From Streptomyces davaonensis JCM 4913 (lineage in GTDB: Bacteria > Actinomycetota > Actinomycetes > Streptomycetales > Streptomycetaceae): DNA of 64,000 nucleotides. The notes below the pieces were generated by a model that was not told the origin of the DNA, ran no database searches, and was given only the letters and a program-made list of their open reading frames with translations. Below are positions 10,706-18,355 of the stretch, piece after piece (within the stretch, counting starts at the first letter, position 1; each line of letters begins with the position of its first letter). The position numbers and the translations under genes were made by a program. Location: contig NC_020504.1 in the NCBI RefSeq assembly GCF_000349325.1, positions 7,854,326 through 7,918,325 of the forward strand, in the 5' to 3' direction.

Positions 10706-11872
10706 ATGGGAACGCAGGAGTCGGACGAGCAGGCGCGGGGGACCGGGCGCCGGGCGCTGCTGGGCGCCGCCGTACTGGGCGCGAGCGGCGCGGTCCTCGG
10801 ACTGTCCGGCACGGCTCGGGCCGCGGGCGGCGGGTACGGAGGCGGCGGGGTGAAGAGCCTGCCCAAGCCGACGATCATCGGTCACCGCGGCGCCAGCGGC
10901 TACCGCCCCGAGCACACCCTCGCCGCCTACCAGCTCGCCCTCGACATGGGCGCCGACATCGTCGAGGCCGGTGACCTGGTCCCCACCAGGGACGGCCATC
11001 TGGTCTGCCGCCACGAGCCGGAGATCGGCGGGACCACGGACGTCGCCGACCACCCCGAGTTCGCCGGCCGCAAGACCACCAAGGTGCTCGACGGGGTCTC
11101 CGTCACCGGCTGGTTCACCGAGGACTTCACGCTCGCCGAGCTGAAGACGCTGCGCGCCATCGAGCGGATCCCCGCCAACCGCCCGCACAACACCCTCTAC
11201 AACGGCCGCTTCGAGATCCCCACCTTCGAAGAGGTGCTGCGCTGGCAGGAGGAGCAGACCCGCAAGCGCGGCAAGCAGGTCTGGATCTACCCCGAGCTCA
11301 AGCACCCCACCTACTTCCGCAAGCTGGGCCTCGGCCTGGAGGAGCGGATCGCGAAGGTGCTGCGCAAGTACGGCAAGAACAAGTGGAACTCGCCGGTCAT
11401 CGTCCAGTCCTTCGAGCCGACCAGCATCCAGCGCCTGAACAAGCTGATCGACAACCCGCTGGTGGTGCTGCTGTCCGGCGCGAGCACGCGGCCGTACGAC
11501 TTCGTCGAGACCGGTGACCCGCGCACCGTCGCCGATCTGGTCAAGCCCGCCGGGCTGCGGGAGATCGCCTCCTACGCCCAGGGCATCGGCCCGACCCTCG
11601 ACCTGGTCATCCCGAAGGACGCGAGCGGCAACCTCACCCAGCCGACCACGCTGGTCGCCGACGCGCACAAGGTGGGCCTCGTCCTGCACCCCTGGACGAT
11701 GCGCAACGAGAACCCCTTCCTGCCCGCGAACTTCCGCAAGGGCACCGACGCCGACGCCTACGGCGATGTCTTCGGCGCCTACAAGACGTACTTCGCCACC
11801 GGCATCGACGGCGTCTTCACCGACCAGCCCGACACCGGACTGCTGGCCCGCGAGGACTTCGTCAACGGCTGA
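10706..11872 (+). CDS. glpQ1: Tat-exported glycerophosphodiester phosphodiesterase (GlpQ-type)
   Basis: Releases glycerol-3-phosphate from deacylated phospholipids outside the cell. 388 aa. N-terminal twin-arginine signal (GRRALLGAAVLGASGAVLGL, Arg15–16) ending near TARA. The GDPD core starts IIGHRGASGYRPEHT (His60, Arg61), then VEAGDLVPTRDGHLVCRHEP (metal-binding Glu/Asp and catalytic His103), and IYPELKH further on. ATG is preceded by a perfect AGGAGG. A strong hairpin follows the stop. Phosphate-starvation control is suggested by the direct repeats upstream. Family and Tat prediction are sure; the number in the symbol is by resemblance. Confidence 0.92.
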   Translation: MGTQESDEQARGTGRRALLGAAVLGASGAVLGLSGTARAAGGGYGGGGVKSLPKPTIIGHRGASGYRPEHTLAAYQLALDMGADIVEAGDLVPTRDGHLVCRHEPEIGGTTDVADHPEFAGRKTTKVLDGVSVTGWFTEDFTLAELKTLRAIERIPANRPHNTLYNGRFEIPTFEEVLRWQEEQTRKRGKQVWIYPELKHPTYFRKLGLGLEERIAKVLRKYGKNKWNSPVIVQSFEPTSIQRLNKLIDNPLVVLLSGASTRPYDFVETGDPRTVADLVKPAGLREIASYAQGIGPTLDLVIPKDASGNLTQPTTLVADAHKVGLVLHPWTMRNENPFLPANFRKGTDADAYGDVFGAYKTYFATGIDGVFTDQPDTGLLAREDFVNG

Positions 11873-11900
11873 GCCCCGCACCCCGGTTGGGGTGACAAAC

Positions 11901-11932
11901 GGCCGCCCGGGCAACCCGTCGCCCGGGCGGCC
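11901..11932 (+). terminator. Strong hairpin after the glycerophosphodiesterase gene
   Basis: GGCCGCCCGGGC and GCCCGGGCGGCC form a perfect 12-bp stem with an 8-nt loop. It sits between the phosphodiesterase gene and the sigma-like gene. Confidence 0.8.
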
Positions 11933-11946
11933 GCGTCGTCCCGCAT

Positions 11947-12453
11947 ATGACACACGACCTTGTCCTGGAGCTGCGCCCGCTGCTCACCGCCGAGGCCTCC
12001 GCTGAGGCGCACGCCGCCGGGACCGAGCCCGGTGATCTGGAGCAGGCGGTCTGGCTGCGCCTGCTGGAGCTGCTGGATGCCCAGGGCCCGCCGCCCGACC
12101 CCGAGCGCTGGCTCCGCTCGGCCGTCCGCTCCGAGGTCCGCCGCAGCCGCCGTACCACCCGCCTCGAACGGCCGTACGACGATGAGCCCGTGGACGAGTC
12201 CGGTCGCGACCCCGAACATCTTGCCCTCAGGGCGGCCCGTTACCGCGCCCTGCGCGACGCCGCCCGTCGGCTGCCCGGCCGCTGCCCCCGCCTGGTCGAG
12301 GCCCTGCTCTCGCCGCGGGACCTGACATACCGGGAGATCGCGGGGGAGTTGGGTATCTCACAGGGCAGTCTTGGCCCGGAACGCTCCAGATGTCTGGGTT
12401 GTCTGCGGCGATTGCTTGCGCCGGAGGTTGCGGCTCACACCGCGCGGGGATAG
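11947..12453 (+). CDS. Small sigma-70-like protein (ECF-type, degenerate region 2)
   Basis: 168 aa. The C-terminal part (LTYREIAGELGISQGSLGPERSRCLGCLRRLL, about residues 126–157) is a clear sigma region 4 helix-turn-helix with the G-S-L-G-P-x-R-x-R-C pattern of ECF sigmas. The N-terminal part (DLEQAVWLRLLELL … WLRSAVRSEVRR) resembles region 2 but is short. It could direct a specialised promoter set or act as a sigma-like regulator. No anti-sigma gene is adjacent. ATG start; ribosome site not evident. Confidence 0.75.
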   Translation: MTHDLVLELRPLLTAEASAEAHAAGTEPGDLEQAVWLRLLELLDAQGPPPDPERWLRSAVRSEVRRSRRTTRLERPYDDEPVDESGRDPEHLALRAARYRALRDAARRLPGRCPRLVEALLSPRDLTYREIAGELGISQGSLGPERSRCLGCLRRLLAPEVAAHTARG

Positions 12454-12498
12454 GAGTGAGGGACAACAGGTGATCAGGTGAGCGGGAGGCGTGCGCAC

Positions 12499-12996
12499 AT
12501 GGGCATGAGCGTGACCATCTCTGCGGCGACCGAGCAGGACGCGGAGCAGATCTTCAAGCTTCAGTACCTCTGCTTCCAGAGCGAGGCGGCTCTGTACGGC
12601 AACTACCGCATCGACCCGCTCGTCCAGACGCTGGACTCGGTGCGCGCGGAAGTCGCGGCGGACTGCGTCTTCGTGGCCCGGCTCGGCGAGGAAGTGGTCG
12701 GTTCGGTCCGTGGCGCGGTCACCGAGGACGGCGCCGCCGCCATCGGCAAGCTCTGCGTCCACCCCCGGCTCCAGGGCCACGGCATCGGCGCCCGGCTCCT
12801 GCGGGCAGCCGAAGCCGCCCTCGCCGAGGAGCGCGGCGCCAAGCGCTTCCGCCTCCACACCGGCCACCGCAGCGAAAGCAGCCTCGGCCTCTACCGCAAG
12901 GTCGGCTACATCGCGGTCGGCACCTCGGAGGGCACGGACGGCGTGCCGATGATCGTCCTGGAGAAGGCGGCGGGTACGTACGCGGCTACGGCTTGA
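12499..12996 (+). CDS. GNAT-family N-acetyltransferase
   Basis: Acetyl-CoA-dependent N-acyltransferase, 165 aa. Acetyl-CoA binding motif LCVHPRLQGHGIGARLLRAAE (R/Q-x-x-G-x-G/A) sits mid-protein, followed by LHTGHRSESSLGLYRKVGYIAVG, the usual C-terminal GNAT motif. Two close ATGs (MGM) are both possible; GGGAGG lies upstream of the first. Its 3' end overlaps the convergent small membrane protein gene by 11 bp. Substrate unknown. Confidence 0.9.
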   Translation: MGMSVTISAATEQDAEQIFKLQYLCFQSEAALYGNYRIDPLVQTLDSVRAEVAADCVFVARLGEEVVGSVRGAVTEDGAAAIGKLCVHPRLQGHGIGARLLRAAEAALAEERGAKRFRLHTGHRSESSLGLYRKVGYIAVGTSEGTDGVPMIVLEKAAGTYAATA

Positions 12997-13402
12997 CCGT
13001 TCCCGCCTTGCGCAGCCAGTAGATCGCTGACAACGGCAGCAGTACGGGGATGAACAGATACCCCATGCCGTAGTCGGACCAGACCGTCGCGTCGGGGAAC
13101 GCCGAGGGGTCCAGCAGGGTCCAGGTGCCGACGACGAGGACTCCCGCCAGTTCGGCGGCGCAGCAGTACAGCGCCGCCTTGCGGGCCGTTTCGCCGCCCC
13201 TGACCAGTGTGTACGTGATGAAGCCGTAGACCAGCCCCGCCATCGCCGACAGTGAGTAGGCGAGCGGGGCCCGGTCGAACTCGGTGGCGATCTGGTACAC
13301 CGAGCGCGACACGGCGCCCACGACCATCACGCCGTACAGCCAGACGAGCAGCATCCCGGGCCCACTGATGAGCCGGGTCCGCTTTCCCTCCACGGCCGCC
13401 AT
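12986..13402 (-). CDS. Small integral membrane protein
   Basis: 138 aa with four predicted helices (MLLVWLYGVMVVGAV; LSAMAGLVYGFITYTLV; AALYCCAAELAGVLVVGTW; YLFIPVLLPLSAIYWL). The ATG lies one base after the stop of the upstream membrane gene, so the two are coupled and may act together. I do not recognise a functional motif. Confidence 0.85.
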   Translation of the reverse strand: MAAVEGKRTRLISGPGMLLVWLYGVMVVGAVSRSVYQIATEFDRAPLAYSLSAMAGLVYGFITYTLVRGGETARKAALYCCAAELAGVLVVGTWTLLDPSAFPDATVWSDYGMGYLFIPVLLPLSAIYWLRKAGTVKP

Positions 13403-13403
13403 C

Positions 13404-13763
13404 TCAGCCTCCCCAGATGTCATAGAGCCGCACCTCCAGCACGGCCAGGACCACGGCACCGGCCGCGACCGTGATGGAACCCCACTTCGTGCGCTCCGCC
13501 AGCGACATGAACCCCGCCGCCGGGATGCACGCGGCCGCGCCCAGCAGATACGCGACGAAGATCGTCGTCCCCTGGTCGGGTTCCTCACCGCGGGCCAGCT
13601 GCACGATCCCGACCACCAGCTGGACCAGCGCCAGCAGGGTCACCACGGCCATCCCGATGAAGTGCCAGTCCTTCGTCGGCTCATCGCGATACGCCGCGAA
13701 GCCGCACCACGCGGCGAGCAGCAGGGCGGCGACGCCGGTCACCAGCGTCAGGGCATCAAGCAT
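13404..13763 (-). CDS. Small integral membrane protein
   Basis: 119 aa, about four hydrophobic helices starting MLDALTLVTGVAALLLAAWCG. First gene of a two-gene minus-strand unit with the 138-aa membrane protein. No catalytic motif seen; function unknown. Confidence 0.85.
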   Translation of the reverse strand: MLDALTLVTGVAALLLAAWCGFAAYRDEPTKDWHFIGMAVVTLLALVQLVVGIVQLARGEEPDQGTTIFVAYLLGAAACIPAAGFMSLAERTKWGSITVAAGAVVLAVLEVRLYDIWGG

Positions 13764-13832
13764 GGAGCGACCCTATTACGGCCCAAAAGGCCAGGTGCGG
13801 CCGACCCCGGCGGGCACCGTAGGGTCGAGGGC

Positions 13833-14483
13833 ATGCACATCCACGCCGAAGCCCTGCTGTTCGACAACGACGGCACCCTCGTCTCCTCGCTCGCCTCCGT
13901 CGACCGCTGCTGGACCCGCTGGGCCGGGGAGTACGGCATCACCGCCGAGCAGTTCGGCCGGATCGAACTGCACGGGCGCCCGGCCGTGGAGATAGCCGCC
14001 GACCTGCTGCCCGCCGGCATCGTGCCGGAGGCCGTCGCGCGGATCGAGACGCTGGAGGTCGAGGACGTGCCGAACGGCGGCGTGGAACTGCTGCCCGGCA
14101 CCCGGGCGTTCCTCGACGCGCTGCCCGCCGACCGCTGGGCCGTCGTCACCTCCGCCACCCGCCGCCTCGCCGAGGCCCGTCTCGACGCCGTCGGCATCCT
14201 GCCCAAGACGCTGGTCTGCGCCGACGACATCACCCGCGGCAAGCCCGACCCCGAGCCCTACCTCCTCGCCGCCCGCCAGTTGGGCGTCGACCCGGCCCGC
14301 TGCGTCGTCTTCGAGGACGCCCCCGCCGGGCTCCAGGCCGGTCGCGCAGCCGGCATGACCACCGTGGCCTTGGCCACAACCCACCAGGCCCATGAGCTCG
14401 ACGCCGATTTGGTGGTGAAGGACCTCTCGGCCTTGTCCGCGCTGGTCACGGCCACGGGCGTCGAGATCTCCGTCCGCGGCTGA
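13833..14483 (+). CDS. HAD-superfamily phosphatase (sugar-phosphatase type)
   Basis: 216 aa. HAD motif I is LLFDNDGTLV (nucleophile Asp11, acid Asp13), motif II VVTSATR, motif III Lys in RGKPDPEPY, motif IV VVFEDAPAGLQAG. The helical cap between motifs I and II is of the beta-phosphoglucomutase/DOG-phosphatase kind, suggesting a small sugar or glycerol phosphate as substrate. TAGGGT (13820–13825) ends exactly 7 nt before the ATG, so the mRNA is likely leaderless. A near-perfect inverted repeat follows the stop. Confidence 0.9.
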   Translation: MHIHAEALLFDNDGTLVSSLASVDRCWTRWAGEYGITAEQFGRIELHGRPAVEIAADLLPAGIVPEAVARIETLEVEDVPNGGVELLPGTRAFLDALPADRWAVVTSATRRLAEARLDAVGILPKTLVCADDITRGKPDPEPYLLAARQLGVDPARCVVFEDAPAGLQAGRAAGMTTVALATTHQAHELDADLVVKDLSALSALVTATGVEISVRG

Positions 14484-14504
14484 GCGCCGTCCGACCCCTG
14501 TCCA

Positions 14505-14529
14505 CCGCTGTCCGCAATGCGGACAGCGG
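14505..14529. promoter_or_regulatory. 25-bp inverted repeat upstream of the metNIQ leader
   Basis: CCGCTGTCCGCA, one central A, TGCGGACAGCGG: a perfect 12+12 palindrome. It follows the HAD gene and ends 4 bp before the putative −35 of the leader ORF. It could end the HAD transcript, or be an operator for the methionine transporter. Confidence 0.6.
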
Positions 14530-14532
14530 TTC

Positions 14533-14562
14533 TTGGTTGCGTTCCTCCGTCTGCTTTACTGA
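14533..14562 (+). promoter_or_regulatory. Putative promoter of the metNIQ leader
   Basis: TTGGTT (14533–14538) and TACTGA (14557–14562) with an 18-nt spacer. The −10 ends 4 nt before an ATG that has no ribosome site, consistent with a leaderless transcript. Confidence 0.45.
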
Positions 14563-14566
14563 TCGC

Positions 14567-14653
14567 ATGACCACGACGAGCAGCCGCATCCTTGCGACCG
14601 AGGCGACCATGACGCCCGGTGCTCGCTGTATGTGTCGAATGTGCGCCTTCTAG
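14567..14653 (+). CDS. Cys/Met-rich leader peptide upstream of metNIQ (putative attenuator)
   Basis: A 28-codon ORF from ATG to TAG. It ends ARCMCRMCAF, so three Cys and two Met codons lie within six codons just before the stop. No ribosome site is present and a promoter-like sequence abuts the ATG. About 150 nt separate its stop from metN. Short leaderless ORFs with terminal cysteine codons are a known actinobacterial device for cysteine-responsive attenuation of sulfur genes. That this one senses Cys/Met supply for the downstream methionine importer is inference. Confidence 0.6.
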   Translation: MTTTSSRILATEATMTPGARCMCRMCAF

Positions 14654-14804
14654 AGGGCCCCCGCACCACTTCCCCCTGAGCCTCGCGCCCCGAAGCGAGC
14701 TGCCACGGCATGTCCGTACGCATTCCACCGCGCCGTACGTGACCCCCTGCCCCGCGCACACATTCCTCCCGTACCAGGGCACACCCACGCCCGCGTACTC
14801 GACA

Positions 14805-15857
14805 GTGACGGAAACCCCTGTGATCACCACATCGGGCCTGACCAAGGTCTACCGCACCCGTGGTCGAGAGGTCACCGCCCTCGACGGCGTCGACCTGCAC
14901 GTCCGCGAAGGCGAGGTGTACGGCGTCATCGGCCAGTCCGGCGCCGGAAAGTCCTCGCTCATCCGCTGCGTCAATCTCCTGGAGCGCCCCACCGCCGGCA
15001 CGGTCACCGTCGCCGGCCAGGACCTCACCGCCCTCGCCGGGCGCGGACCGCGCGCCGGCAAGGAGCTGCGGCGGGCGCGCAGCCGGATCGGCATGGTCTT
15101 CCAGCACTTCAACCTGCTGTCCTCCCGGACCGTGCAGGACAACGTCGAGCTGCCGCTGGAGATCCTCGGCAAGTCGGGCAAGGAGCGCTCCCGCAAGGCG
15201 CTCGAACTGCTCGACCTGGTAGGCCTCGGCGACAAGGCCAAGGCCTACCCGGCGCAGCTCTCCGGCGGCCAGAAGCAGCGCGTCGGCATCGCCCGCGCCC
15301 TGGCCGGCGACCCCAAGGTGCTGCTCTCCGACGAGGCCACCAGCGCCCTGGACCCCGAGACCACCCGCTCCATCCTCCAACTGCTGCGCGACCTGAACCG
15401 GCAGCTGGGCCTCACGGTCCTGCTCATCACGCACGAGATGGACGTCGTGAAGTCCATCTGCGACTCGGCCGCGCTCATGGAGCAGGGCCGCATCGTCGAG
15501 TCCGGCACCGTCAGCGAACTGCTCGCCACCCCGGGCTCCCAGCTCGCCACCGCGCTGTTCCCGGTGAGCGGCGAGGCCGGCGACGCCGACCGCACCGTCG
15601 TCGACGTGACCTTCCACGGGGAGGCCGCCACCCAGCCCGTCATCTCCCAGCTGTCGCGCACGTACAACGTCGACATCTCGATCCTCGGCGCCGCCATCGA
15701 CACCGTCGGCGGACTCCAGGTCGGCCGGATGCGCATCGAACTGCCCGGCCGCTACGAGGACAACGTCGTGCCGATCGGCTTCCTGCGCGAACAGGGTCTC
15801 CAGATCGACGTCCTGGGCCAGGAGCCCGTTCTGCTGACGGAAGGTGTTTCCAAGTGA
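14805..15857 (+). CDS. metN: Methionine ABC transporter, ATP-binding protein
   Basis: ATPase of the D/L-methionine importer. 350 aa. Walker A GQSGAGKSS, signature LSGGQKQR, Walker B VLLSDEATSALD, switch His in LLITHEMD. The C-terminal NIL domain (VVDVTFHGEAATQPVISQL … GRMRIELPG), which binds methionine and inhibits the pump when the amino acid is plentiful, is complete. GTG at 14805 or GTG at 14820 (giving VITTSGLTKVYRTRG) could start it; neither has a strong ribosome site. Coupled to metI by a GTGA overlap. Confidence 0.95.
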   Translation: MTETPVITTSGLTKVYRTRGREVTALDGVDLHVREGEVYGVIGQSGAGKSSLIRCVNLLERPTAGTVTVAGQDLTALAGRGPRAGKELRRARSRIGMVFQHFNLLSSRTVQDNVELPLEILGKSGKERSRKALELLDLVGLGDKAKAYPAQLSGGQKQRVGIARALAGDPKVLLSDEATSALDPETTRSILQLLRDLNRQLGLTVLLITHEMDVVKSICDSAALMEQGRIVESGTVSELLATPGSQLATALFPVSGEAGDADRTVVDVTFHGEAATQPVISQLSRTYNVDISILGAAIDTVGGLQVGRMRIELPGRYEDNVVPIGFLREQGLQIDVLGQEPVLLTEGVSK

Positions 15858-16579
15858 CCTGGTCCGAGATGCAGCCGCTGCTGGAGCAGGCGTGTTGGGA
15901 CACCCTCTACATGGTCGGCTGGTCCACGCTCATCGCCATCGTGGGCGGACTTCCGCTCGGCGTCCTCCTCGTCCTCACCGACAAGGGCGGACTGCTCCAG
16001 AACGTCGTCGCCAACAAGGTCATCGGGCAGGTCGTGAACGTCGCCCGCTCGATGCCGTTCATCATCCTGATGGTCGCGCTGATGGGCTTCACCCGCTCCA
16101 TCACCGGCACGACCATCGGCCGCGAGGCCGCCATCGTGCCGCTCGCCATCGGCGCGATCCCGTTCTTCGCGCGTCTGGTCGAGACGGCTGTCCGCGAAGT
16201 GGACGGCGGGCTCGTAGAGGCCGTCCAGTCGATGGGCGGCAACACCTGGACGATCGTCCGCAAGGTCCTCGTACCGGAGTCCCTGCCCTCGCTGATCGCC
16301 TCCACCACGACCACGATCGTCGCGCTCATCGGCTACTCCGCGATGGCCGGCACGGTCGGCGCCGGCGGCCTCGGTGACATCGCCATCCGCTACGGCTACC
16401 AGCGCTTCGAGACCGAGCTGATGTGGATCACCGTGGCGATCCTCGCCGTGGTCATCTCCCTCATCCAGTTCGCCGGCGACTACGCGGCCCGCTCCCTGCA
16501 CCGCCGCGGCGGCCGCTCGGGCGCAGCGCCCAAGCTCCGGCTGCTGAAGGCAGCGACGGCCACCAGCAAGACCGTCTGA
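15854..16579 (+). CDS. metI: Methionine ABC transporter, permease
   Basis: 241-aa inner-membrane permease with five to six helices. The EAA-type cytoplasmic loop reads ETAVREVDGGLVEAVQSMGGNTWTIVRKVLVPESLPSL and would contact MetN. GTG start overlaps the metN stop by 4 bp. A short hairpin follows before metQ. Confidence 0.95.
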   Translation: MTWSEMQPLLEQACWDTLYMVGWSTLIAIVGGLPLGVLLVLTDKGGLLQNVVANKVIGQVVNVARSMPFIILMVALMGFTRSITGTTIGREAAIVPLAIGAIPFFARLVETAVREVDGGLVEAVQSMGGNTWTIVRKVLVPESLPSLIASTTTTIVALIGYSAMAGTVGAGGLGDIAIRYGYQRFETELMWITVAILAVVISLIQFAGDYAARSLHRRGGRSGAAPKLRLLKAATATSKTV

Positions 16580-16597
16580 GCCTCCCCCCCCAAGACT

Positions 16598-16619
16598 CCC
16601 CGTCACACCCTCGACGGGG
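16598..16619 (+). terminator. Small hairpin between metI and metQ
   Basis: CCCCGTC and GACGGGG, 7-bp stem with an 8-nt loop. In an operon such a structure can stabilise or partly terminate, helping set the binding-protein level apart from the membrane parts. Confidence 0.5.
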
Positions 16620-16650
16620 CTGCACCACCCCTTCAGGAAAGGCACTTTTC

Positions 16651-17481
16651 GTGCGTAACACCGCCAAGATCACCACCGCCGTCCTCGCCGCCGGAACCCT
16701 CACCTTCGGGCTCACCGCCTGCGGCTCCTCCGACAGCGACGCCGCCTCCGACACCAGCGGACCGCTGGTCGTCGCCGCGAGCCCCGTCCCGCACGCCGAG
16801 ATCCTCACCTACGTCAAGGACAACCTGGCGAAGGACGCGGGACTCGACCTGGAGGTCAAGGAGTTCACCGACTACGTCACGCCGAACACGGCGACGGAGG
16901 ACGGATCGGTCGGCGCCAACTACTTCCAGAACCAGCCGTACCTCGACGACTTCAACAAGAAGAACGGCACCCACATCGTGCCCGTCGTCACGGTCCACCT
17001 GGAGCCGCTCGGCCTGTACTCCGACAAGGTCAAGAGCGCCGACGACCTCAAGAGCGGTGCCACCGTCGCCGTCCCGAACGACAGCGTCAACGAGGCCCGT
17101 GCCCTCAAGCTCCTCGACGCCAACGGGATCATCACGCTGAAGGACGGCGCGGGCAACGAGGCGACCCCCGCGGACATCGTCAAGAACCCGAAGAACCTCA
17201 AGTTCAAGGAGCTGGAGGCGGCCCAGACCCCGCGATCCCTGAACGACGTCGACGCCGCGGTCATCAACGGCAACTACGCCATCGAGGCCGACCTCAAGCC
17301 CGCCGACGACGCCCTCGTCCTGGAGTCCGCGACGGACAACCCGTACGGCAACTTCCTTGCCGTGAAGGAGGGTCAGGAGAACGACCCGCGCGTGAAGAAG
17401 CTCGCGAAGCTCCTGACCTCCCCCGAGGTCAAGAAGTTCATCGAGGACAAGTACGCCGGTTCGGTCATCGCGTCCTTCTGA
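16651..17481 (+). CDS. metQ: Methionine-binding lipoprotein
   Basis: 276 aa, NlpA/MetQ family. Signal peptide with lipobox LTACG, so anchored outside the membrane by lipid. Typical phrases: VAASPVPHAEIL, NYFQNQPYLDDFN, AALINGNYA-like DAAVINGNYAIEADL, and a C-terminus ending KKFIEDKYAGSVIASF. GTG preceded by AGGAAAGG. Third gene of metNIQ, 71 bp after metI. Confidence 0.95.
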   Translation: MRNTAKITTAVLAAGTLTFGLTACGSSDSDAASDTSGPLVVAASPVPHAEILTYVKDNLAKDAGLDLEVKEFTDYVTPNTATEDGSVGANYFQNQPYLDDFNKKNGTHIVPVVTVHLEPLGLYSDKVKSADDLKSGATVAVPNDSVNEARALKLLDANGIITLKDGAGNEATPADIVKNPKNLKFKELEAAQTPRSLNDVDAAVINGNYAIEADLKPADDALVLESATDNPYGNFLAVKEGQENDPRVKKLAKLLTSPEVKKFIEDKYAGSVIASF

Positions 17482-17531
17482 CGTCTGACGGATCGATTGG
17501 TCGACTGATCGACTTCTTCCGTCCCATCGCG

Positions 17532-17579
17532 CCGCACCACGGTTCCGCCCTCGTCGAACAGGCGTACCCCGTGGTGCGG
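17532..17579 (+). terminator. Inverted repeat after metQ
   Basis: CCGCACCACGG and CCGTGGTGCGG pair over 11 bp with a 26-nt loop, 50 bp past the metQ stop. Possible terminator. Confidence 0.5.
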
Positions 17580-17649
17580 TTCGGTGCTTTCATGCTGCAT
17601 GCTGGGCAGTTGAGCAGGCCTGACATTCTCGAAGGTTACGGAGCCGAGC

Positions 17650-18288
17650 ATGACGAGCACCTTCCCCAACATCTCCATCAGCACGGAGCGGTTGGTGCTG
17701 CGTCCCCTCGACGAGGACGACGTGCCCGCCCTGACCGAGATGATGAACGACGAGCAGGTCGCCGCCTGGACCCATGTGCCCCAGCCGTTCACCAAGGCCG
17801 GCGCGCACAGTTGGATCACCCAGTACGCCCCCGGTGAGCGGGCGGCGGGCCGCGGCCTCGACCTCGCCGTCACCGAGTTCCTCACCCAGCGCCTGGTCGG
17901 CATCGTCCAACTCTCCAAGACCAACTGGCACATCCGCTCCACCGAGCTGTCGTACATCGTCGCCCCCTGGGCCCGCGGCGAGGGCTACGCCTCCGAGGCC
18001 GCCCTCGCCACCGCCCAATGGCTATTCGGCGACCAGAAGTTCGAGCGCATCGAACTGCGCACGGCCGCCGACAACACCGCCTCCCAGCAGGTCGCCCAGA
18101 AGATCGGCTGCATCAGCGAGGGCGTCCTGCGCAACGCCTGCATAGCGCACGTCCGCACCGAGGACGGCACCTGGACCGACGTGCGCACGGACTTCATCGT
18201 CTGGAGTCTGCTGCCGGAGGATCTGGAGGGTGCGGGGGAGCAGCTGGCCGACAGTGGCGGTTTCCCCACCTATTCCGACTGGAACTGA
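17650..18288 (+). CDS. GNAT acetyltransferase, RimJ/RimL-like
   Basis: 212 aa. Opening ISTERLVLRPLDEDDVPALTEMM is the standard start of the RimJ/RimL group. VAPWARGEGYASEAALATAQWLF (acetyl-CoA loop) and RIELRTAADNTASQQVAQKIGC (substrate/dimer motif) follow. Likely acetylates a protein N-terminus or a small amine. ATG start; ribosome site weak (GGAGCCGAG). It stands alone between metQ and the corrin methyltransferase. Confidence 0.9.
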   Translation: MTSTFPNISISTERLVLRPLDEDDVPALTEMMNDEQVAAWTHVPQPFTKAGAHSWITQYAPGERAAGRGLDLAVTEFLTQRLVGIVQLSKTNWHIRSTELSYIVAPWARGEGYASEAALATAQWLFGDQKFERIELRTAADNTASQQVAQKIGCISEGVLRNACIAHVRTEDGTWTDVRTDFIVWSLLPEDLEGAGEQLADSGGFPTYSDWN

Positions 18289-18355
18289 CCCCGGTCGGAC
18301 GGGATACGCTCGGGTTGCCCCGTCCACCTGCGTAAACCCCTGGAGACTGACGACG

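Noticed and set aside
12986..13588. 200-residue version of the minus-strand membrane protein
   Set aside because: The first 60 residues are Arg/Ser-rich out-of-frame reading of the upstream gene; ATG 13402 lies right after that gene's stop.
14530..14804. SAM riboswitch before metNIQ
   Set aside because: No recognisable SAM-I/II/IV conserved core; the leader ORF explains the gap better.
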